Position numbers and translations under genes: made by a program
NCBI GenBank assembly: GCA_964601505.1
Contig: CAZRNR010000089.1
Span: forward strand, 1 to 5,307
Origin: DRWZ01 sp964601505
GTDB lineage: Bacteria > Calescibacteriota > Calescibacteriia > Calescibacteriales > Calescibacteriaceae
DNA: 5,307 nt
Direction: 5' to 3'
The notes under the pieces: generated by a model
The model's database searches: none
The model's input: only the letters and a program-made list of their open reading frames with translations
What the model was told of the DNA's origin: nothing
Shown: positions 1 through 5,307 of the stretch, piece by piece
Layout: each line of letters starts with the position of its first letter
Numbering within the stretch: the first letter of the stretch is position 1

Positions 1-1988
1 GATTAAAAATAAGGACTAAGTTTCTGTTAGCGGCTTTACCTTTTATCTTATCTTCATTATTGGGATATTTTGTTTATTTGGTTGGAGTCATAAAGGATAT
101 TAGCTTTACAAATAAAGAAGTCAAGGGTGCTGAAGCTGTAAAGATTATTTCAGAGTTCATCAAAAGAGTTCAGAGACACAGAGGATTAACCAGTATATAC
201 ATTTCTTCCCAAGATTATAAAACTAAAGAGGATACAGAAAAGAACATAAGATCTATTCAAGAAGAAATAGAAGATATTTTGCAAAAGATAGATTTGAGCT
301 TGAAAACTTTCCCTGAAACTTATCAAAATTGGTCCGTAATCAAAAAGATGTGGCCAGATATAAGAAACAAGGTCCTTACAATGTCTCCAGATGATGCTTT
401 TGAGACACATACCGATTACATTTGGAAAATAATTCAGTTGGTATCAGATCTATCAGATGAATCTAATTTGAGGTTTGATCCCGAATTTGAAACATACTAT
501 TTGTGGTATATATCTTGCGAGGTTTTAATTGGTTATATTGAGATGATTGGGCAGGGGAGAGCATCACTTTCTGGTATAGCTGAAAAAGGGAAAATTTCAC
601 CTGATGATAAGCTCAAAGTATTTTATATCAACTCAGTTTTGTCCGATAGATGGAAAGATGTCAAGACAAAAACTGAAAGATTTTTAAGTAAGTTTTATAA
701 TGAAAATTTGAGGAATAAGTTTTTTGCTTTCGAGGAGAAACTTTTGCAGACTTTGAAGCTCATTGAAAACCATTTTATTAAATCCGAGGTAATAGATGTT
801 CATTCTTCGGATGTATTTAAAAATTTCACATCTACAATTGATTCAGGATTTGATTTACTTGATATTATACTTACACAAACTATGCCTCAAGCTCTTAATA
901 AGAGGTTGAATTCAGATTATTTCTGGTTATTTTTGGCATCAATTTCTTTTTGGGGAGCTTTTGGAGTGGCAATTTTGTTATATGTTTTGGTTTCAAGGAA
1001 GATGACTTTGAGGATAGATGCTATAAAAGAACAGTTCTTAAGAATGGCAAATGGTGGCCAAATAGCTGAGCTTCCAGTTGATTCCAATGACGAAATAGGA
1101 GAACTAGCAAAGAATTTTAATACTGTCAGAAGCACTCTGCTTTCAATAATAAAACTTCTTTCTGAAACGGTGGGTGTGATATTTAATGTTGTTTCAAGGA
1201 CCAGGGAATCTTCTAGTGTTATTTACAAGGATATGGAGAAGGAAGGACAGATGATTTCTTCTCTATCAACCGCGAATGAGGAGCTTTCTGCTGTTTCTGC
1301 GGATATACTCAGGAATGTTCATTCAATTCTGCAGTTTAACCGGAAGATGGAAACTGAGAGCATGAACAGCAAAGAAGTTATATCTTCATCTTTATCAGGT
1401 ATAATGAAGATGTCTGAGGATTTTTCAGGGATAATTTCACTTATGGATGGGATATTGGGTAAGGTAGGGGAGATAGATGTAGTTATAGATGTGATAGAGG
1501 ATGTGGCGGACCAAACAAACTTGCTTGCATTGAATGCGGCCATAGAGGCAGCGAGAGTTGGTGAGGCTGGAAGGGGTTTTGCGGTGGTAGCGGAGGAAGT
1601 AAGAAAACTTGCACAAAGAACTCAACAAGAATCTAACTCTGTCAGGGCAAAAATGGAAGAGTTTAAAGGTATGATAAAAGATGCGGTAGATAGGGTAAAT
1701 AGATTCAATTCATTTGTAAAGGGGTATTACGATGAGTCAAAGGAAGGAATAAAGAGAACAGATGAGATAATAAAGTATATATCGGAAGCAGCAAAGAATG
1801 TTTCAGCGGTAAGTTCCGCAATAGAGGAGCAGAATCAGAGTATTTCTGAGCTGGCAAAGAGCTCAGCGGAGATTTCTCAGATAGCGGAAAGAGTTAAAGA
1901 GCTTACAGGGCAGATGAACCAATCTATTTCTCATCTTTATGAATATGCCCAAAGACTTAAGGAGATAGTCGATAAGTTCAAATTTTGA
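1..1988 (+). CDS. Methyl-accepting chemotaxis protein with NIT-like sensor domain (5' partial)
   Basis: Transmembrane chemoreceptor that passes ligand binding to the CheA/CheW kinase complex. The frame is open from base 3 to the TGA at 1986-1988, about 661 residues (numbered here from the codon at base 3). The start lies off the window: the only in-frame start-like codon nearby, TTG at 60, would cut the first membrane helix in half. Order seen: basic LKIRTK then TM1 (about 7-30); an extracytoplasmic, mostly helical domain (about 31-305) with QRHRGL at 57-62 and a later SDESNLRFDPEFETYYL segment, a pattern typical of NIT (nitrate/nitrite-sensing type) domains; TM2 (about 306-330); HAMP (about 331-384) with DEIGEL at 363-368; and the MCP signalling hairpin around 499-539 with DQTNLLALNAAIEAAR and GRGFAVVAEEVRKLA. 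Glu pairs at 426/427 and 608/609 sit in methylation-like contexts. The protein ends in DKFKF, so it has no NWETF-type CheR tether. Receptor class is certain; the ligand is unknown. Confidence 0.96.
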   Translation, partial: LKIRTKFLLAALPFILSSLLGYFVYLVGVIKDISFTNKEVKGAEAVKIISEFIKRVQRHRGLTSIYISSQDYKTKEDTEKNIRSIQEEIEDILQKIDLSLKTFPETYQNWSVIKKMWPDIRNKVLTMSPDDAFETHTDYIWKIIQLVSDLSDESNLRFDPEFETYYLWYISCEVLIGYIEMIGQGRASLSGIAEKGKISPDDKLKVFYINSVLSDRWKDVKTKTERFLSKFYNENLRNKFFAFEEKLLQTLKLIENHFIKSEVIDVHSSDVFKNFTSTIDSGFDLLDIILTQTMPQALNKRLNSDYFWLFLASISFWGAFGVAILLYVLVSRKMTLRIDAIKEQFLRMANGGQIAELPVDSNDEIGELAKNFNTVRSTLLSIIKLLSETVGVIFNVVSRTRESSSVIYKDMEKEGQMISSLSTANEELSAVSADILRNVHSILQFNRKMETESMNSKEVISSSLSGIMKMSEDFSGIISLMDGILGKVGEIDVVIDVIEDVADQTNLLALNAAIEAARVGEAGRGFAVVAEEVRKLAQRTQQESNSVRAKMEEFKGMIKDAVDRVNRFNSFVKGYYDESKEGIKRTDEIIKYISEAAKNVSAVSSAIEEQNQSISELAKSSAEISQIAERVKELTGQMNQSISHLYEYAQRLKEIVDKFKF

Positions 1989-2040
1989 ATTATTTATTCT
2001 GTTTTATCGAAATCAAAGTTGGTATGAGTTTTAAGTTCAG

Positions 2041-2068
2041 AATCTAAAGCAGATTGTTTTACTTTTTT
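2041..2068 (+). terminator. Weak candidate terminator for the chemoreceptor gene, in the convergent gap
   Basis: The 78-base gap between the two convergent stop codons contains an inverted repeat, AATCT (2041-2045) and AGATT (2051-2055) with a five-base loop. It is followed by TTTT (2057-2060) and TTTTTT (2063-2068), the last overlapping the flgL stop codon. Read on the + strand this has the layout of an intrinsic terminator, but the stem is only five pairs with one G-C, so it would be unstable, especially at high temperature. On the - strand no T run follows the hairpin, so no terminator for flgL is visible. Factor-dependent termination or overlapping 3' ends are equally likely. Confidence 0.25.
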
Positions 2069-3299
2069 ACAGAAATCTCATGAGTGTTAGCTCAAAAGCC
2101 CTGACAGCGGAGATCATTGAAGCTTGTAATACACTTTCTTTCAGATTGAGGTCCACAGATGCCTGAGCCATATCAATGTCTTGAATTTCAGACTGCCTTA
2201 TTGTTTCTTCAGCTTTGACACTACTCAGCAGATCAAATCTCTTTTCCACAAAGCTTATATTCTCTCCAACTCTTGCTCTAAGGGAACTTACAAGCTCATA
2301 TGTTTTCTCTATTTCAAGAACAGATGACCTTAAAAGATCTTGTGTGTTGCCTTCTTTTCTAAAGCGTAGTATATCTATCAAATCTTTAAGTGTTGTGAGA
2401 ACTCCAGGAGCTCCAGTTCTTATGTCTCCGAATATATTTCTACCATCAGATGTTATTTCAATCATTGCTGAGTGAATCTCTATGGCCATACTTTTTTCAT
2501 CTCCGTGATATTCCGGAATTCCATCTCCGCCAATTTCAGATATAAGTCCCATATTATCTTCGATTATTGAGAACTTGAATCCTGGATTTGTTGAGAAGAT
2601 CCTGATTTTTCCATCAACTGAAGTTGATGCTAAAACGAGTCCTCCTCCTGCGGTATTTATTCTGTTTGCCAGATCGCCTACAGTATCGTTTCCGAAATAT
2701 TGGACATCTGACGACAGAACCTGATTTCCAAGATCATCATAAACAACTATTTTGAATTTTCCTTCATTTATTTTCAAGACTTCATTTATCTTCCCAGATA
2801 TTCCTTTTTTTGATTCCCAAAATTCCTGTTTTTCAACTTCGTTATCGTAGTATGGTTTTCTGTAAGATGTTCCGATATTAACAACTTTGCTTCCTCCAAA
2901 TATAAACCTTCCTTTCACAGATGTATTTGCAAGTTCTGTTGCTTGGTTAAGTAGTTCCTCAACAGCTGAAGCTAATGCGCCGAATTCCTCAGAGGTAGAT
3001 GAATCTATCCCTCTTTCTGCATGAAGTTTTGCTTTTGCAAGAATATCACTTAGCTTATCTAGTACATCCTCTTTCGCTTTCAGAAAATGCAACACCTCGT
3101 TTGCATCAGATATATCTCTTGCAATCTTTGTTATTCTGACATCTATTACTCTTGATAGGGAATAACCAGATGGACTATCTGATGGTCTTAAAACTTTTAA
3201 GCCAGATGATATTCTCTTTTGAAGTTCAAGAACAGAGATATGGTTTTTCGCGATGTCCTCTTTCCTCGTTTCAAAAACAAATCTTGTTGGAACTCTCAT
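2067..3299 (-). CDS. flgL: Flagellar hook-filament junction protein FlgL (HAP3)
   Basis: Encodes the second hook-associated junction protein, exported by the flagellar type III apparatus and placed between FlgK and the filament. The 410 residues begin at an ATG with a strong Shine-Dalgarno. The N-terminal flagellin-like helical region includes LQKRISSGLKVLRPSDSPSG (27-46), the form expected of FlgL (compare the usual LQ..I.SG.....PSDDP). RFIFGGSK (131-138) is the typical end of the helical D0/D1 part. The C-terminal helix (about 370-410) has EIQDIDMAQASVDLNLKESV and ends ELTLMRFL, matching the FlgL/flagellin C terminus. The middle (about 181-260) carries a flagellin-hook-IN-like module with VVYDDLGN, a DLANRIN helix and a GFKF strand. 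That module explains why the protein is longer than the roughly 317-residue enterobacterial FlgL, and it resembles a segment of the adjacent FlgK. The gene is second in the flgK-flgL operon. No signal peptide is seen, as expected for this export route. Confidence 0.95.
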   Translation of the reverse strand: MRVPTRFVFETRKEDIAKNHISVLELQKRISSGLKVLRPSDSPSGYSLSRVIDVRITKIARDISDANEVLHFLKAKEDVLDKLSDILAKAKLHAERGIDSSTSEEFGALASAVEELLNQATELANTSVKGRFIFGGSKVVNIGTSYRKPYYDNEVEKQEFWESKKGISGKINEVLKINEGKFKIVVYDDLGNQVLSSDVQYFGNDTVGDLANRINTAGGGLVLASTSVDGKIRIFSTNPGFKFSIIEDNMGLISEIGGDGIPEYHGDEKSMAIEIHSAMIEITSDGRNIFGDIRTGAPGVLTTLKDLIDILRFRKEGNTQDLLRSSVLEIEKTYELVSSLRARVGENISFVEKRFDLLSSVKAEETIRQSEIQDIDMAQASVDLNLKESVLQASMISAVRAFELTLMRFL

Positions 3300-3307
3300 T
3301 TTATCTT

Positions 3308-3316
3308 ACCTCCTTT
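3308..3316 (-). promoter_or_regulatory. Strong ribosome binding site of flgL
   Basis: Read on the - strand this is AAAGGAGGT, close to a perfect anti-16S match, eight bases before the flgL ATG. It fixes the start of flgL. It begins within the second of two tandem in-frame TAA codons that end flgK, so ribosomes finishing flgK stop right at the flgL initiation site, which favours coupled translation. Confidence 0.9.
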
Positions 3317-3317
3317 A

Positions 3318-5036
3318 TTACCCGCCTCCTGTTAAACCTAAAATTGTTATCAGCATTTCGTCAGCAATTCTGACAACTCTAGCGGAAGCCTCAAAAGCTC
3401 TTTGGAACTGTATTGTTCTTACAAATTCCTCATCTAAAGAAACTCCAGATCTCTGCTGTATTTCTCTTTCAAGAGTATCAACCGCAAGCTTTCTGGCTGA
3501 AAATTCAATATTCACGAAGTTGAATGAATTTGCTATTTCATTCTGTATATCAATGTATATATCGCTAAGAGTTCTTACACCATCAACTTTTTGTGTTCTA
3601 AGTTGAGCAATTTGAAGGGCAATATCGTTTGAGAAAGGTGAAGCTGGATCAGATGATGAACTGACTATTTTCGGATCTTCTTTGAATATACTCTCGACAT
3701 CTATCTTGAATACATTTTCTCCTACAATTAGTGTATCTATACCAAGTGAGACCGCTAATCCTCCAGTATCGTTAAATATATCAAATCTGAAACCATTTTG
3801 TGCTTCAAGCTTTAGCCTGTTATCTGGAGTTATAAAAGCATTGAGGTAGCCATTATTTCCGATTGCTCCATTTATAAGTGATGCGATGTTGGCTATTCCA
3901 TCAACATCGGGATCATAATTTATTGTGAATATGGTTACAAGATTTCCAGACTCGTCGTATATGGCAAAGGATACCTGACCAGCATTTGCATTGTATGGGA
4001 GCGAAGCAGAATTTATTGGAGTGAAAGAATCAGAAGCAGAATAGGTTGATGTTGCAGTCTTTATATGAGAAGCACCAACTCCTTTTGCGTGTATCGAACC
4101 TATAAGCTGAACTATTTGCCTTGCCAAAGCGTTGAGCTTTAAAATTGTATCTGGTAAGACTTTATCTCTTATTTTTATTGTCCCACCTAAAGCACCACTT
4201 GTTATAAACGGAGTTATATTCCATATATGTCCCTTACCATCAACATAGTTTATTTTGTATAGAGCATCTGAATCCTCTACAACTTTGGATTGATTGCTCA
4301 AATCAACCTCAACCTGAAGAGAGAAATTTCTGTCTCTATCAACAAGAACATGCCCCCCGCCCTTGAGATAAACATTTATCATGCCGTTTTCTGTTTCAAA
4401 TGTGTTTATATCTACAATCTCGGAAAGTTTTCTTATGAGTAGATCTCTTTTGTCTTTAAGTTCATTTGGATTCTCTTTAGCAGCCTCAAATTCTGCTATT
4501 TTCTTGTTCAGAAGAGCTATGTCCTTCACTATTGAGTTGATCTCGCTGATATATTGCGATATTGCCCTATTAGAGTCAATACGAATTGCAGCTAAGTTTT
4601 CTGCTGTTTCTCTTAATCTGAAAGTGAATTGTTGAGCTTTTAGGACTACATTTTGTCTTAATGCAGGTGCTTCGGGGTTAGTGGATAACTCCTCAAAAGA
4701 GTTCAAAAATTCATCAAGCTCACTTAGCAATCCAGAACCTTCATTATCGGAGAATAATGACTCTATCCTTTCAAGCAATCCTTTTTGAGCTTCAAAATCT
4801 TTTAAGTTTTGAGATTCAAAATGCATTCTTCTTTCAAGAAATATGAATCTTTCTCTCTTAGCTCCTTCAAAAAGAACACCAACTTGACTTGGAGATAGAG
4901 GTGAAAGCAGGGGAGTTTGCCTTGTGTATCCTTCCGTTTCTGCATTGTTTATATTTCTTGAAACTATATCAAGGGCAGAGCGGGAAGCAAATAAACCATT
5001 CTTACCTCCAAGAAGAATTTCCCTTATCGTTGCCAC
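3318..5036 (-). CDS. flgK: Flagellar hook-associated protein FlgK (HAP1)
   Basis: Encodes the first hook-associated junction protein, which sits directly on the hook and is exported by the flagellar type III system. At 572 residues it is close to the usual FlgK length (about 550). The N-terminal rod/hook-type motif is at 21-40: ALDIVSRNINNAETEGYTRQ, with the family's typical N-x-x-N-x-x-T-x-GYTRQ pattern. Helical D1 follows (about 70-210, with KDKRDLLIRKLSEIVDI near 194-210). GALGGTIKIRDKVLP (281-295) and LNALARQI are classic FlgK landmarks. A Ser/Thr/Tyr-rich linker (about 322-352) precedes a flagellin-hook-IN-like module (about 353-437, VSFAIYDESGN, FRFDIFNDTGG). The C-terminal family signature is at 529-568, with GVSLDEEFVRTIQFQRAFEA. 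The start is GTG (5034-5036). No ATG lies between it and the in-frame stop at 5073-5075, and it places the N-terminal motif at the usual distance. Upstream lies only a weak purine run, AAAAGAAGAA. The gene ends in GGG and two tandem TAA stops, 18 bases before flgL. Confidence 0.96.
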   Translation of the reverse strand: MATIREILLGGKNGLFASRSALDIVSRNINNAETEGYTRQTPLLSPLSPSQVGVLFEGAKRERFIFLERRMHFESQNLKDFEAQKGLLERIESLFSDNEGSGLLSELDEFLNSFEELSTNPEAPALRQNVVLKAQQFTFRLRETAENLAAIRIDSNRAISQYISEINSIVKDIALLNKKIAEFEAAKENPNELKDKRDLLIRKLSEIVDINTFETENGMINVYLKGGGHVLVDRDRNFSLQVEVDLSNQSKVVEDSDALYKINYVDGKGHIWNITPFITSGALGGTIKIRDKVLPDTILKLNALARQIVQLIGSIHAKGVGASHIKTATSTYSASDSFTPINSASLPYNANAGQVSFAIYDESGNLVTIFTINYDPDVDGIANIASLINGAIGNNGYLNAFITPDNRLKLEAQNGFRFDIFNDTGGLAVSLGIDTLIVGENVFKIDVESIFKEDPKIVSSSSDPASPFSNDIALQIAQLRTQKVDGVRTLSDIYIDIQNEIANSFNFVNIEFSARKLAVDTLEREIQQRSGVSLDEEFVRTIQFQRAFEASARVVRIADEMLITILGLTGGG

Positions 5037-5048
5037 TTCTTCTTTTAT

Positions 5049-5075
5049 AAATCGGAATAATGCTTGTTTTTTTTA
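5049..5075 (-). promoter_or_regulatory. Candidate sigma-28 (FliA) promoter in front of flgK
   Basis: On the - strand TAAA (5075-5072) is followed after exactly 15 bases by TCCGATTT (5056-5049). The known FliA consensus is TAAA-N15-GCCGATAA, so the first element is a full match, the spacing is exact and the CCGAT core is kept. Three outer bases of the -10 element differ. FliA-type control of flgK-flgL is common in flagellar hierarchies. The -10 element ends only 12 bases before the GTG, so transcription would begin about 5-7 bases from the start codon. The TAAA lies inside an A-rich run, where chance matches are easy, so this is a moderate call. Confidence 0.4.
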
Positions 5076-5125
5076 TCAAAATTTTATTCTGATTAAACGA
5101 ATGGAGAACTTCATTACATTTCCTT

Positions 5126-5153
5126 CATTTAGTCATGTGAGTTTATGTGTCAA
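5126..5153 (-). promoter_or_regulatory. Candidate sigma-70 type promoter upstream of flgK
   Basis: A perfect -35 hexamer TTGACA lies at 5153-5148 on the - strand. The -10 position, 16 bases further on, reads TAAATG (5131-5126), only a 3 of 6 match to TATAAT. The leader to flgK would be about 80-90 bases. The exact -35 is notable in such AT-rich DNA, but the poor -10 keeps this weak. Confidence 0.25.
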
Positions 5154-5238
5154 TTGATTTGAGTTGAATGCTTTGTAAAAAAAATAAAAGAAAAGAATTT
5201 CTTGTTTATTTGTTAAAGGATTATTTTAAAATTTAAAA

Positions 5239-5266
5239 GTTATATAATCCCTTTGCTCTGTTGCAA
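5239..5266 (-). promoter_or_regulatory. Second candidate sigma-70 type promoter, distal to flgK
   Basis: On the - strand TTGCAA (5266-5261) is separated by 16 bases from TATAAC (5244-5239), giving 4 of 6 and 5 of 6 matches to the housekeeping consensus. It would produce a leader of about 195 bases before flgK. On the opposite strand a perfect TATAAT sits at 5243-5248 without a recognisable -35, so the direction is ambiguous and AT-rich background could produce either. Confidence 0.22.
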
Positions 5267-5307
5267 TCATATTCAAAATACTATGCATTTTACTTTTCAT
5301 ACCTTAG

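Larger units (their letters stand above)
5037..5307. other. AT-rich intergenic region upstream of flgK
   Basis: No convincing protein gene is visible in these 271 bases. The region holds the candidate promoters listed separately, an A8 run at 5177-5184 (T8 on the - strand) and the small palindrome AAGAATTTCTT beside it, too tight to form a good hairpin. On the - strand a 24-codon open frame (5300-5226, MKSKMHSILN... to ITFKF) begins just inside the right edge. In another frame LRYEK then TAA (5292-5290) could be the last residues of a gene lying to the right. Neither can be confirmed here. flgN or flgM, common upstream neighbours of flgK, are not seen within the window. Confidence 0.6.

Noticed and set aside
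1974..1992. Near-palindrome TTCAAATTTTGAA around the chemoreceptor stop codon.
   Set aside because: The halves meet with almost no loop, the pairs are A-T dominated, and no clean T run follows, so it is not a credible terminator.
2215..4635. Several + strand open frames of 73-117 codons opposite flgL and flgK.
   Set aside because: All are antisense shadows of strongly supported flagellar genes and have no domain features.
5076..5114. A 12-residue - strand open frame (MKFSIRLIRIKF) preceded by GAAGGAAATGTA, resembling a leader peptide with its own ribosome binding site.
   Set aside because: It is too short to distinguish from chance in AT-rich DNA, has no run of a regulatory amino acid, and no attenuator hairpin lies after it.
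4924..5157. A 77-codon + strand open frame spanning the flgK start.
   Set aside because: It lies largely antisense to the well-supported flgK, has no ribosome binding site and shows no recognisable family features.
5177..5212. AAGAATTTCTT palindrome next to an A8 run, read on the - strand as a terminator for an upstream gene.
   Set aside because: The repeat arms are five A/T-rich bases with a one-base centre, so a stable hairpin cannot form.
1..5307. Search for CRISPR repeats, tRNA or rRNA genes, insertion sequences and sigma-54 (GG-N10-GC) promoters.
   Set aside because: No regularly spaced repeats, cloverleaf-like sequences, transposase motifs or convincing sigma-54 elements were seen.

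Overview
The window is AT-rich bacterial DNA (A and T dominate, with frequent AGA/AGG and ATA codons) carrying motility and chemotaxis genes. It holds one chemoreceptor gene on the + strand, cut by the left edge of the window, and a convergent two-gene flagellar operon, flgK-flgL, on the - strand. The proteins are diverged from enterobacterial forms, and the codon use resembles that of thermophilic deep-branching bacteria such as Aquificota or similar lineages. This is a guess from style, not an identification. A flagellated, chemotactic bacterium is certain; the phylum is not.

Layout: bases 1-1988 (+) encode a transmembrane methyl-accepting chemotaxis protein whose true start lies left of the window. 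Bases 1989-2066 are a short convergent gap with a weak hairpin followed by T runs. Bases 2067-3299 (-) are flgL. An 18-base gap holding a near-perfect Shine-Dalgarno separates it from flgK at 3318-5036 (-). Bases 5037-5307 contain no convincing gene. They hold candidate promoters for flgK-flgL, the best fit being a sigma-28 (FliA) type sequence directly in front of flgK.

How the genes work together: FlgK and FlgL (HAP1 and HAP3) are the two junction proteins that connect the flagellar hook to the filament. They are translated from one transcript and needed in similar amounts. The chemoreceptor senses a ligand outside the membrane and signals through CheA/CheW to set the direction of flagellar rotation. 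Its convergent position implies separate transcription.

No wholly new system is visible. The points most worth a second look are a shared ~80-residue module present in both FlgK and FlgL, a NIT-like all-helical sensor domain in the receptor, and the sigma-28-like promoter that would give flgK an extremely short leader.
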